Part shown: positions 32,280 through 44,410 of the stretch, piece after piece
How the letters are laid out: every line of letters begins with the position of its first letter
Numbering within the stretch: the stretch's first letter is position 1
Assembly (NCBI GenBank): GCA_032622095.1
Contig: CP136068.1
Coordinates: forward strand, 138,391,989 to 138,455,988
Reading direction: 5' to 3'
Length of the DNA stretch: 64,000 nt
From: Siphonodentalium dalli
Taxonomy: Eukaryota; Mollusca; Scaphopoda; Gadilida; Siphonodentaliidae
Notes under the pieces: model-generated
Database searches by the model: none
Told to the model about the DNA's origin: nothing
Seen by the model: the letters and a program-made list of their open reading frames with translations, nothing else
Made by a program: the position numbers and the translations under genes

Positions 32280-33519
32280 ATACCCATGAAGAAATATGGG
32301 GCGCCGAAGTTTATACTAACTAAAGGTGCACAATGAATTGAATGTCATAAGCCATCCACGTCCATGGAATGGATTTGTGAACCAGTAAATGGGCTTGATG
32401 AGCTACCTGATTCATGAATGTGATTTCGCTAAGAGTCACTACATGTATATGACGTTGATTGATGACAATCTTGATACAAAATCCATTATAATAGCTGCTT
32501 TGAGTAAGTTTATTCGCTGTACGCCCAAGCGGGGTGTTTTACACACATCTGCTGACACAGGTTTAATTAAATTTTTTATGGAAATTATTTGAATTTGTAT
32601 ATGAATAGTCTAGAACCTGGTGTTGAATGGTGCCATGGGGGTTTCGAGCATATTTCACCCCTGCATAATGCCAACGATAATAACTAAATAAGTAAACAAC
32701 ACCATGTCACTGAAATTCAGAATGGTGTTATTTAAATTTTACGTATTAATGGTTTGTTCAGTATCACTGTTTATCAGTAGCTCGAAGACGAGTATGACCC
32801 GCCACACAGTAGCATTTCAACCAGGTTCTGCTCATATAATAAATTCAAATTGACAAATTAATGACATGTTGTTCAAAAGTTGTCTGAGTGAAGCCAGTGA
32901 GTCAGTGAACAGGTCAGGTCACGTGAAACTGAAAGTGAATAGGTTTTGCAATAACACCAACAGTTTACAATCAAATACTAGTTTAGCTAACTGAAACCAT
33001 GTTTTAAACTATCATCTGAGACCTTGTTTAGTAGGACTTTACGCCTATTCAAATTAAAAATTACAACAATGATGATATTGACTCACACTCGCAGCACTTG
33101 TCCAAAAGTTACAAAACACCTTCGGAAATCCGCTTCAAAAATGTCATTTTGACGAAATATATTTGTAAAATAAAACCTATGTACTCCGTTTCATTGTTCT
33201 CCAACTTGTTCTCGTTTCGATGAGTAGGATTAAATCCAATTTTGCCGAGAAATATGAACAAAATATCAATTTACTTTCCCAATAACTTCACTTGACAGAC
33301 GATGTTTTGCCCTGATCAGCAATGGCGGACGAAAGCACGCTTGTAGTCACGTGACTGCCATTCTAGTCTTTATATATCCGATTTCTATGGAATTTGACGT
33401 CACCTGACACCGGATCCTTAGGTCAGCTACTGAATTATTCTTATTGGTGTGAATTAATCGGATAACCTATGAAAAACACACTTAAATTAAGGAGATATGG
33501 TTATTGTTGTGGGGACAAA

Positions 33520-33663
33520 ATCGTTATCTCCGGCACCATCGTGGGGTAGATGGAGATTTAATACATGGATGTCTCTTTTTGAACCCCTCGGCTCCGCCTC
33601 GGGGTTCAAAATCGACATCCAGGTATTAAATCTCCATGTACCCCCGATGTTGCCGAAGATAAC
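33520..33663. repeat. Palindrome with GC-rich core
   Basis: The left arm GTTATCTCCGGCACCATCG runs through TGGAGATTTAATACATGGAT to GAACCCC. The right arm GGGGTTC and onwards is its complement, ending GTTGCCGAAGATAAC. The loop is TCGGCTCCGCCTC. It stands at the left side of an AAGATGGTC-family remnant (right end at about 34032). Confidence 0.75.
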
Positions 33664-34035
33664 TAATAATAACACTGAATCGAAGACCCCTGTCCGGAAA
33701 TGCTTCTAGATAAAATTAATACTGATTTTATTTCGATTTTCTGGTATAATACACGCAATATGGGCCATTTTACGGCTCGCGGAGCGTATAGCAAGCAAGA
33801 AAACTCTATTTCTATATGAGAACGTATGAACATTCATGACGGCCTGTTCTAAACAAAGTAACGAAAATATGTCCCAAATGATTATCGTATTATATAAGAA
33901 AATATCGATATAAAATCAATATTAATTGACAGAAGTCTGTCCGGACATATATCTTCGACTCATATGTCTTAATTTTTTATATATCCCCAGAAACTATGTA
34001 AATCGTGTTTGGGAAGAGATAGACCATCTGCTAGG
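33664..34035 (+). repeat. AAGATGGTC-family remnant
   Basis: GAATCGAAGACCCCTGTCCG, an internal inverted CTGTCCGGACATATATCTTC, and the right end GAAGAGATAGACCATCTGC match the element at 37779-38393. The left terminus is replaced by the palindrome at 33520. Confidence 0.65.
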
Positions 34036-35069
34036 GTTACTTATTGAAAGACTTACCGTGAACTGGTTTCTAAAATCTCCCGCCTAAGCTGTTAATTGTG
34101 TACTAACAAGAATCCGTGGGGTATATATGCCACGGTTTACATAACCTTGTTAGTATTACAGTTTCTATATAGAGTAATATCCTGTCGTATCGGGTGCGCT
34201 GATATACGTCTTCTGTGAACAATTAACACACTATTATTCTTTCGGCTAAATTGAACAAAGACCACTGACGTTTGTCCCAATAATAAGACAGATAAATAAT
34301 AATGCTTATATTTGACAGCTAACCTCTATACTCCTATGTGGATACTAACTATTATAGGTTTAACTGATTAGCTAAATGATACGAACATGGAGTTCTTTTA
34401 AGCTTTGAACACATTACTTGAATAAACACCCATATGCAGATATATGTATATACATGAAGCAAAAATGGCAATTTGAAAATATAATGTCTAGATATAGGGT
34501 TGTGCTAGTCAATTAATTAATAGTTTGAGAAATAAAAAGTTCTTGAATGCTATTTTTCAGAAAAAGCCAGAAAAAATAATAAAAACATTAGATATATATT
34601 TATGTACTTCCTCTCATAATATATCATAACTCTATAAGTTCACGGACTCCTGTGACACTCAATTGTATTGAACTGTGATAGAGTTTATTTATTTACCGTA
34701 ACAACTTTCACATTGTTTCCCGTTTCACGCACATGCCAATAATATAGTGTTAACATCGCCTATAGATATTAAATGCTCATGAACGAATAGTTCCCTTAGG
34801 AAATGTTCAGATAATAAGTTCAACACACGACCATTGGTTTGGACTATTTGTCTGCTAATTTATCCAAATATAATTTAGACCATTCCAATCTATACCTTTA
34901 TAGCTATAACTGGAATAAACCACTTAGTATAGGAAGGGTTAATGAAACACCCTTGAGCATTCTCTCACGATTCCTTTATTTAACGAGAACTACAGAACCG
35001 GTTAACAAAATTGATCATAAGGTCACAGTATACCAGAAGCATATATACCGGACAACCTTTATGTCGGTT

Positions 35070-35458
35070 TAGGCTACGTTCATACGCTGGCAAGTTTGCA
35101 CGATATGTTTTTGCGGGCATTTCGTCATAGAAAACCACATGGTGCCAAAATATGAACGGAACCGTGCACATAACATGCATCTTTACCAAAGTGAAAGACA
35201 TGAGAAGTAACATTTTTCTAATCCCACTAATACCTGTATGATTTATTCTTGCGAGATAATTGCATGATATTTACAGGCAAATTCCGGTAGCATCGTTACT
35301 AGTGGAACTACAGATATTTTACTTCGCACGTAGTTAGCTGTGGCACAGATGCACTTTATGTGCTTGTTTTCTTTCATATTATGGCACCATATCGTTTCTA
35401 CGACAAAATGCCTGAAAACCACACCGTGCAAACTTGCCAGTATATGAACGTACCCTTA
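35070..35458 (+). mobile_element. TIR element (TACGTTCATA family), copy 1
   Basis: The left end TTAGGCTACGTTCATACGCT is mirrored at the right by TATATGAACGTACCCTTA. The inverted segments continue inward (GGCAAGTTTGCACG; GGCATTTCGTCATAGAAAACC / TTTCTACGACAAAATGCC). It is non-coding, and a longer interrupted relative is at 48551-50061. Confidence 0.75.
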
Positions 35459-35715
35459 CACATAAGAACATACCCATAAGCGCATACTATGTTCCTGCCT
35501 TTAAATGCGAAACGATGAATAAGTATCACCCAAAATGAAAGATATTGTTATAGCCGTGGATAAATTTCCAATATTAATGCACAAATTGCAAGTTCAGTCC
35601 ATGATGATTCCACAACAAAACCAGAGTTTGAAAATAGCCGATTTAACACTGAAAGTATATGCTCGAATATCCAAATTAGGGCAGACAAAGATGACATCAG
35701 AATGTTCGGGTGATT
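35455..35715 (+). repeat. Dispersed non-coding repeat shared with 28590-28730 and 58980-59220
   Basis: Shared landmarks include CATACTATGTTC...TTTAAATGCGAAA, AATTTAACACTGAAAGTAT in the 59.2 kb copy and the ATTAGGG zone. No terminal structure could be defined. Confidence 0.5.
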
Positions 35716-35721
35716 AGCCAT

Positions 35722-35850
35722 TGACTCTTAGTTGTCGGATACGGTGTCATGTGAGGCGAATTGAGATTAATGTTAGGCGAGGCGCCAGCCGGGCCCGATA
35801 TTAATCTCGCTGAGCCTCATATGTCACCGTAGCCGGCAACTAAGAGTCAT
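35722..35850. repeat. Palindrome related to 37430-37560
   Basis: GACTCTTAGTTGTCGG...GAGATTAAT on the left pairs with ATTAATCTCGCTGAGCCTCA...GCCGGCAACTAAGAGTC on the right. Parts of the same sequence recur at 37430-37560 (CTCTTAGTTGCCGGC, GATATTAATCTCACTTCGCC). Confidence 0.65.
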
Positions 35851-35939
35851 GTAACGCTTTTGTCGTGCTTTCCAGGTTAGAATTTGAATTATACTTGTAT
35901 CATTAGATTCTAGTAAGTTAAATGTGTCGTCTATGTCTA

Positions 35940-36317
35940 TTAACCCTTTACCCAACAGAAGGGCCCTGTGCCAATGCATTCTCTTATATATGCGAGTCGA
36001 CCATAGGTCGCCTCGCATATATAAGAGAATGCATTGGCTTAACACATTACAAATTATAAAATTGTTAAAGAATGTTAAAAAAAGATTTTTTTTAGGCCAA
36101 TGCATTCTCTTATATATGCGAGGCGACCTATGGTCGACTCGCATATATAAGAGAATGCATTGGCACAGGGCATAACTGTAACTATCACAATGTGGTCAAG
36201 GAGCCGGTTCCAATGATATCCATATTTGTATGGTTCTATTGAGACAGACCGAAGATATTTTAGGCTGTTGAAGCTTTATTTGGCCGGTTTTGGCCGGTTT
36301 GTTGGGTAAAGGGTTAA
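35940..36317 (+). mobile_element. piggyBac-like double-hairpin MITE, copy 3
   Basis: Perfect TTAA at both ends (35940-35943, 36314-36317) with CCCTTTACCCAACAGAAGGG and TTGTTGGGTAAAGGG termini. Both hairpins are intact. The copy is almost identical to 2550 and 41579 outside the hairpin spacer. Confidence 0.92.
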
Positions 36318-37129
36318 CTTATGTGACGGCAGAGTGACGCGCCATGGGCGTTGAACGTCAACGCATTGAGTCAATGGTTAATCACCCGAAGTAGGTCAAC
36401 AAATTGAGATTGATAGTTAATTTGTGAGTCTTTAGAATTCCTAAAATATATCGCATGCAGGTTTTTGGTACATGGTACTACGGCTTTAAATTCATAGAAA
36501 ATGATTTCCGACAGATATCCCCTTTCTTGGCGCCAAAATACACCGAAAATATCCTCAAGGTTGCAAGAAAATCAATATGGTGTCCATCGATGAATCAATC
36601 TAATCCCTGGGGCTTTCAACATGTGGTCGGTGTCAATCAAGGTGAACCTAATATGCCCTCACCTCCTGTCAGTAATCTCCAGTATTCCCAATTCTCTCAT
36701 ATTTCAAACAAACACTCATTTGCAACTGAGCCGCGCTAGCTGTGGTCACAGACGGCGTTTATTGCGTAACATGCTTTACAGGTTATATGTGGGCACATGC
36801 TATAATATTTTACATACACAATGTAAATACATCATAGAAAGTCTGCACAGCCGGTCAGGAAAAACCATGCACCCCTTTTATATAGGGACTGGAAACCTGA
36901 AATCCGAAGCCCACTCGTATGTGCAGCTCGGGTGTTCGGACCGCACCCTTATTGAAATCTACTCATAATTATAGATGTATCAATATTCTGAACATTGTGA
37001 ATAATTTGTCATCTTGCAGCTGAGTTATATTACAGAATGAAGAACGCTATATAGCTGGACACAGCATTGATAATTTCTTTCATTTGATTGAAAAAAAATT
37101 ATTAAATTTTTTTGAAAATTAATGTGACC

Positions 37130-37320
37130 CTCTCAGTGAAGTTACACGGCTAGAATGACGAATTCTCCGCTCTAGCGATCCGAACAATTACCACAAATCT
37201 CATTCTCATTGGCTACAATTCGAAATAGGCTCCGCCTATAATAAACAACTCTATATGCCCGAACTGTGAATACATAATTTTCCCGCTAATGCCAGGAAAC
37301 GCGGGAAAATTTGAATTCTC
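37130..37320 (+). repeat. Dispersed repeat ending CGCGGGAAA, copy 1
   Basis: CTCATTGGCTACAATTCGAA, ACTCCGCCTAT-like sequence and TTTCCCGCTAATGCCAGGAA with CGCGGGAAAA match 52440-52560. The terminal CCCGC...GCGGG can form a short stem. Confidence 0.55.
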
Positions 37321-37778
37321 ATATGGAAATCTAATAGGCCGGCATGATAATAATCTATATATGGATAGCTGTCGGAAATCATTATCAAATTCTCACCTGG
37401 AAAGTGTAATCAAATCGTTACAGTGCTCTTAGTTGCCGGCTAACAAGAACAAGGTTATGCATGAATACCGTGGCAAGAATTAGCGCCTCGCCTGATATTA
37501 ATCTCACTTCGCCTCATATGACACCATATACGGCAGCAACTCGCCCTGTAACTTATAATATAGAACAAAAATATTTTACGCAAATGGGGGATATCAGAAT
37601 GAATTAACAGATTGAGTTATCAAAGAACAATAACTCTAATTATCCCGTTAATTCCCGATTATGAAATAACGGGCATGTCTAAATATGCATGTCACAAAGA
37701 GACACATTTCTGGAACAATATTAAAATAAACCTAGCAATAAATATGAGTGAGAGGCGGCTATGAGTATTCAGATCTAC

Positions 37779-38393
37779 TTAAAAGATGGAATATCTCTTC
37801 CTATAACAAGTTTTATACAGTTTCCAGGGAATAAATAATGAATCGAAGACCCCTAGCCAAACTCAAAGAAAAAGAGAAAAAAAGAGGAAATAGTCTAACA
37901 TAATTAAATTGCTAATTCTTTTTTAGCTTGATTCTAAATAAAAGGCATTGATATGAGGGGTGAAGGAAAGGGTCTATCGGCCCTTTCGACCATCTTGGGG
38001 CTAGCCCCCCCCCCCCCAAATCACGGGAGTAAAAAAAAAAGAAGAAGACACCTGTCCGAAACGCTTCTATGAATTAATATTGATATTATTTCGAATTTTA
38101 TTGTATAATACACCTAATCAATTTGGGCCAATTTACGGCTCGCGAAGCGTAGCTAGCGGGAGAACGCGATCACTACATGAGACCGGCTGAACGATCATGA
38201 CGGCCTGTACTAAAAATAGCAACGAAAATATGTCCCAAATGATTTTTGCGTTATATAAGAAAATATCGATATAATATCAATATTAATTGACAGAAGCGTT
38301 TGCGGACAGATGTCTTCGACTCTTTTTTTTTTATTTTATACCCCGGAAACTTTATAAAATGTATTTATCAAAAGATATATAGACCATCTTTAA
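37779..38393 (+). mobile_element. TTAA element (AAGATGGTC family), with a C-rich insert
   Basis: TTAA lies at 37779-37782 and 38390-38393, with termini AAGATGGAATATCTCTTCC and ATATAGACCATCT. The body is palindromic, with AAGACCCCTGTCCG-type and CGGACAGATGTCTTCG segments around GCGAAGCGTAGCTAGCGGG. A stretch of about 180 bp (about 37858-38040) with a run of 14 C interrupts GAAGAC..CC and is absent from relatives. Confidence 0.75.
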
Positions 38394-39341
38394 GCCCACA
38401 ATTCTTTGACGGGGAAGTTGTGCCTGAGTTATACTCCTTGCGCGACTTGCCGTGAATTGGTTGGTAAAATCTGCTGCCTAAGCTGTTAATTGTGGACTAA
38501 CAGGAAACCGTGGGGTATACATGTACATGGTTAGTGTATATTATAGTTTCTATATATATCGTAATGTCCGATCGTATTTTCTCCGTACAATGTCCATTGG
38601 CTGTGAGAATAAAGTATATATCGTGTGCGCTGATATACGTTTTCTATGAACCATAAAAACACTATTATTCTTTTGGATAAATTGAACAAAGACCACTGGT
38701 ATTTGTCCCAGTAATAAGACAGATAAATATGCTTATTTTTGACAGCTAAGTGACGGACTCCTGTGCCACTCAATTGTATTGAACCGCGACATACTTTACT
38801 TATTTACCGTAACAACTTTCACATTGTTTCCGCTTTCATGCACATGCCAATAATATATTGGTAACATCTTCTATATCCAATGCTCATTGACAATGCTATT
38901 TACTTTAACGTACTTCTTGATTTATTTTACTTCATGTCATTACATTCAACGCATGACTATCGTCCACTAAGTTAACTCTTAAAAGAGCATACCACATACG
39001 CGAATTTATCGTGAAAACAAATGAGCACCCCCCCCCCACCACCCATTCAATCCCTTCTTTATATTTCTGATTGATATTTCTGATTGATATTATCATGTTA
39101 ACATATGGATAGTGTGTCAATATACTTTATGAATGCATGACTGTATGTTTTTTTTTATCTTCAAGTTAATATGTAAATAAAGTTATCAATAATATATATA
39201 AAAAAATGCTCATTGACGAGTAGTTCCAATAGAAAATGTTCAGATAATAATTTCAACAAGCGACCTAGGTCTGGACTGTTGTCTGATAATTTATCCAAAT
39301 AAATATTAGACCATTCCAATGTATACATTTAGAGCTATAAC

Positions 39342-39874
39342 CAGGGGGGGGGGGGTCGGAAACAAATTTCAGGCACGTATGGCATTTTTTCCCTTTCGAT
39401 CATTTTGTGTACCCACCCACCCCCACCGCCAAATTTTTTTCCGTTTTCGGCAGTTTTTTCCGACCATTTTTTGACACTAAAACAGAGATTTGCGGGGGCG
39501 GAAATTCACTGTAAACAGCTGTATATGAATTTCTGTGCATACTATTTATCATGGATGTTAACATGGACATGTAAATAGGAATGAGTCATTTTGAGGTCAT
39601 TCGGCCAAAAAAACATGGCTGCCAGCGGCCATCTTGGATTTCAAAATTTGCAACAAAATACAACACGATAACTGCCTGCAGTCAGTTTACAGTTAGAATT
39701 ACATTATTTCTCTCATTCAAAGTGGGTTTGAAGCCCAACTCATTGCCAAAACACTAAAAAACAAGCAGGATTTTTTTTTTTTAGTTGCGGAAAAAATTGC
39801 TTGTTGGTGGCTTTGACCACCCACCCACCCCGGCATACGTGCCGGAATTATTTTTTTCACCCCCCCCCCCCCTG
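39342..39874 (+). mobile_element. CAGGGG...CCCCTG element, short form, copy b
   Basis: The element is 533 bp and starts CAGGGGGGGGG leading to GTCGGAAAC and AGGCACGTATGGC. It ends GGCATACGTGCCGGAATTA, then poly-C and CTG. It is flanked by the 7-bp duplication CTATAAC (39335-39341 and 39875-39881). A related unfilled site at about 34900-34920 reads GCTATAACTGGAATAAACC straight through, which confirms both ends. Confidence 0.9.
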
Positions 39875-40379
39875 CTATAACTGGAATAAACCACTCAGTA
39901 TGGGAATGGTTAATGAAACACTCTTGAGCATTATCTCACGGTGCCTTTATTTAATGAGAACTATAGAACCGCTTAACGAAATTGATCATAAGCTCACTAT
40001 ACCAATATTATATAAGAATATACCGGACAAAACAAATGGAGGCTAAACAGTCAATACGCACGCTGTATTTAAGGCATGAAAATCGAACAAGACATTCATT
40101 TTGACGTTCGTCGTGTGTCACTTGTGTCTTTGTCCCTTTGTTTTGGTCGAAGAAAGGCATTGGGAAAGTGTATGGAAAATGAACCGATCAATTGCATCTA
40201 TTTAATATGCGTTTCTATACAGGGACATATATCTTGAGTTGAACGTGCTGGTTTGCGTGGAGTGTTCATAAGACCAGGGATTACCATGGTACATGTTCGC
40301 GTTTATGGACTGTGTTTTTCACGTTGATAGAACTATCATTCAGCATATAGTTTTGTATTTGGATCCAATTCTTTGTAAA

Positions 40380-40575
40380 ATTAAAGACATATATACTGTG
40401 GACTTATACTTCAGTGAATAAAACCGACAAGTTAGTATCCGAACACTATCTCCACTGGAAGAATGTAACAATAAACTAAGATTGGCTGCGGACACACGTA
40501 CCACAGTAGCGATGGCATAGTAGGTGTGACAATTTATTATGGTGGAGTCTGGTGACAATTGGTCCGTCATAATTC
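40380..40575 (-). repeat. Dispersed repeat, inverted relative to 42255-42340
   Basis: The minus strand here and the plus strand at 42255-42340 share CATAATAAATTGTCACACCT, ACTATGCCATCGCTACTGTG and GTACGTGTGTCCGCAGCC. Another partial copy (GACATAT.TTGTGGAC, GTTAGTATTCAAGC) lies at 48105-48200. The open frames here (about 25 shared residues) result from the shared repeat and not from a protein family. Confidence 0.6.
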
Positions 40576-41578
40576 TGTGCCATAGCTAGACATGTCGCCC
40601 GCTGATTTTCCGCACAATGAGTCGACTGGACCAATTAACCATTGCTTTTCACCAAGGTTGATCTCTACTCATTACGTTTTGCTAAATTGTATTCACTACG
40701 ATATATATAATTGCACGATAGATCGTCCAGAATTGTGTTTGACCGTGGCCTGGTGGCAATTCCTCTTTGACTCATGCACATATCATTATTGTGGTACGTT
40801 TTTTATATGATCTCAATGCATGCATGTTATCTACTTATATTAATTTCATTAGTAAAAACAATCATGGCTGTTGAGATGGGTTATTCGTTAAATTACCAGG
40901 TGGACTTGTGTGTTAGCATGCAAAATATAACACTGTGTGTTGAGTAAAGATCAACATCGACAAGACATTCAGGTTGATACATCCTTGAGAGATCGACCGT
41001 CGCTGACAGAGCTTGCATGGTAGACTCATTGTGCGAATTTGCAGAGGGCGACATGTCTTGCTATGGCATATTAATTATGACAACCAATTGTTTATTCATT
41101 TTATGATTTACAATGTGCAGGTTGTTATTTGAATCGTTAATAGCAATGATTAAAATTCACATATCATGATTTGGAGCAATACAATTATATAACCAACGTA
41201 TTTATACGATCTCATTTCGGTCACTTGACAAACCCTGACAAAACCATGAAACATTTCATAATGATCCGTAAATCGGCGCGGTCTTCTCACTTCACGCATG
41301 GGCTGGGTTGCTGACGCGGCGTTCAGCATGCCTCTCACCGTGAATTATATGATAAAACTATCAGAATGGTTAATATATAAGAAATAGATAATATCGTGAA
41401 GAACGTTTGTATAGTAATTTTCAATTAGCAGACTATATATATTGGTACAGGGAACATAAACAGAGAATTCCGAAAACCGAAAGGACGGAACGTAAATATG
41501 GGCGACGAGATATCTCGTCGCCGGCGTGCAACGTCATGACGTCATCTCGTCGCCGGCGTTCAATGAGTTAAAGATGTA

Positions 41579-41963
41579 TTAACCCTTTACCCAACAGAAG
41601 GGCCCTGTGCCAATGCATTCTCTTATATATGCGAGTCGACCATAGGTCGCCTCGCATATATAAGAGAATGCATTGGCTTAACACATTAAAAATTATAAAA
41701 TTGTTAAAGAATGTAAGAAAAAATGGTAAAAAGTGTTTTAGGCCAATGCATTCTCTTATATATGCGAGGCGACCTATGGTCGACTCGCATATATAAGAGA
41801 ATGCATTGGCACAGGGCATAACTGTAACTATCACAATGTGGTCAAGGAGCCGGTTCCAATGATATCCATATTTGTATGGTTCTATTGAGACAGACCGAGG
41901 ATATTTTAGGCTGTTGAAGCTTTATTTGGCCGGTTTTGGCCGGTTTGTTGGGTAAAGGGTTAA
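41579..41963 (+). mobile_element. piggyBac-like double-hairpin MITE, copy 4
   Basis: TTAA flanks both ends and the termini are perfect. The two hairpins are separated by an AT-rich spacer containing AAAATGGTAAAAAGTG. It is nearly identical to copies 1 and 3 in the right half. Confidence 0.92.
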
Positions 41964-42791
41964 GGGATCCAGAAATTTAAGTCTCCAGTTTATAAAATAA
42001 CATATCTGTCTATTATATGACAATCATATATCGATTAAATGTAAAATAATATGCAGGCGTTCAACATGTTATTCAGCGGTGTTGCATTCAAATATATTCC
42101 TCGTCTGATAACTGAAAGTCTGGAACCCTAAATACATCTTTAAATGTCCGTGAAATATTTTGAATCGCCGTGCTGTTTTCCCGCACCCACATTGTGTTAT
42201 TAAATTCATGTTCCGTATTACCATGTATTATTGGTTATTGGAATAAAAGTATCAAACAATTGTCACCAAACTCCACCATAATAAATTGTCACACCTACTA
42301 TGCCATCGCTACTGTGGTACGTGTGTCCGCAGCCATTATCGAAAATTACAACCACATTGACTGTACCATTTCAGAGTGCACAACAGTTGAATTACGCACA
42401 CATGTTAATATTTACTACTTTATTCGTGACGAATTACTTGGCATAAACTTTGCGGCAATGATTCCGCCAAGTATTGTCACTGTAACTGCATGTAATTCGT
42501 CTATGCCAATGACGCTGTCTGTTGTCTATTTTGGTGTCAAATTTATGAAAATTCTCTGTTATTTCGTTCACATCACGTTAAGGGATTGGAGGTAACATAT
42601 ATATTTCAAAAGGTGGGCCACAAACTGAATTGGGTATACTGTTTACAGCACGTTGCTTTCAGCGGATATGGCAATCGCCTAGATATTGTCATGAATCTCT
42701 ACTCTGGCTACGCCCGTAGAAATCATACTCCATCGGTTCAAACCCTGATGTTCTGATAAGGAAGTTTATGAAATTGAACAAACTGTGCAGA

Positions 42792-43164
42792 TTAAAGGGG
42801 TACTGTACACTAAATCCGGCTATTTTTGGGACCATTTCCTTTTATACTCAACAGAATATATGCAACAAATGAATGAATTTGAGCCATGGATTAGTTCAAA
42901 ATACGTTCATGTGCAAAATACACTCATGTGCTCTATGAACGATGCAAACATATGGTAATTATAATGAAAATGAATTTATGACTCCAGCTATTTATTCATT
43001 TTCATTATAATTACCATGTTGTTTGCTTCGTTCACAGAGCACATGGGTGTATTTTGCACTAATCCACGGCTCAAATTCATTCATTTGTTGCATAATATAT
43101 TCTGTTGAATATAAAAGAAGATGGTCCCATAAATGGCTGGATTTAGTGTACAGTACCCCTTTAA
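42792..43164 (+). mobile_element. TTAA palindromic MITE (AGGGGTACTGTACA family), copy 2
   Basis: The termini are AGGGGTACTGTACACTAAAT and ATTTAGTGTACAGTACCCCT, an almost perfect inverted pair flanked by TTAA. The right TTAA (43161-43164) is also the left TTAA of the double-hairpin MITE that follows. This is the best-preserved copy of the family. Confidence 0.88.
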
Positions 43165-43562
43165 CCCTTTACCCAACAAACCGGCCAAAACCGGCCAAAT
43201 AAAGCTTCAACAGACTAAAATATCTTCGGTCTGTCTCAATAAAACCATACAAATATGGATATCATTGGAACCGGCTCATTGACCACATTGTGATGGTTAC
43301 AGTTATGCCCTGTGCCAATGCATTCTCCTATATATGCGAGTCGACCATAGGTCGCCTCGCATATATAAGAGAATGCATTGGCCTAAAAAAACAAATTTTT
43401 TTAACACTTTTTACCATTTTTTTTACCATTCTTTAACAATTTTATAATTTTTTAATGTGTTAAGCCAATGCATTATCTTATATATGCGAGGCGACCTATG
43501 GTCGACTCGCATATATAAGAGAATGCATTGGCACAGGGCCGTTCTGTTGGGTAAAGGGTTAA
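43161..43562 (-). mobile_element. piggyBac-like double-hairpin MITE, copy 5
   Basis: Reverse orientation, with TTAA at 43161-43164 and 43559-43562. The hairpins carry single changes (CATTCTCCTATATATG, GCATTATCTTATATATG). It was inserted exactly at the terminal TTAA of the neighbouring AGGGGTACTG element, reusing its target duplication. Confidence 0.9.
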
Positions 43563-44410
43563 AAATTTCTTATTTAATACATGTCCGTTAATAATGTGTT
43601 TCACAATATACAGGTGAAGTTCTCCGTTCGATATTGCACACGTTACGTGACTTTGTTGAGCTGATTTTGATTTGCATCGCTTATAATCAGGCATCGAATT
43701 TATCCAGAGAAATAATTCAACGTTTATTGCGATATCGACTCACAAAAAGTCACAACAATAATGCAATCTCGAGTTGGGACCATCCTTACTGTGAAATTGA
43801 TTATTGAGGAACAAGTATTGACAATAACATGTATTCCCTGCGTTGTTTGTTCAATGTTATAAAGTTCCCCCGCCAGAACAGTTCGGAATATCATAAAACT
43901 CTCGAGTTGTTAACAGGTGAAACTACTGAAATATGATATCCATGGGCGTATCCCGGAGTAGATTGCTTTCGGTGCCTATGGTGAGCAGGGTTGGGGCGAT
44001 TACATGCCAATGTAATCGATTACGATTACAATTACTTTTGATTTACATGATTACAACTACGATTACTGATTACATTTTTCCCCAATGTTATTGATTATGA
44101 TTACAATTACTTAGTAAATGTAATCGTTCTGTTGGATTCAATACCCAACAATGAAAATAACACTAAGGTCTATTTGGTAATCATCCATTGATATCCTGAT
44201 GGGGATTAAATGACGCTTAAATGATGCACCTTAATTGTTGCCCGTTTTAGTTGTAAATGCAAGTTCACACATATGACAGAATCGTGGAACAAGTTACTAC
44301 ATTCATTCTGTGCCAAATGCAATCTACCTAATGAATTTTAAAGTAAGCTTAAATGGGAGACTGTACCTAAATCCAGCTATTTATGGGGGCCATCTCCTAC
44401 TCTACTCAAC

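Noticed and set aside
42170-42595. 141-codon plus-strand ORF ending before a GTAACA
   Set aside because: Its first third is a repeat shared with 40440-40570. The rest has no recognisable domain and sits among inverted repeats, so it is most likely a chance frame in a MITE remnant.
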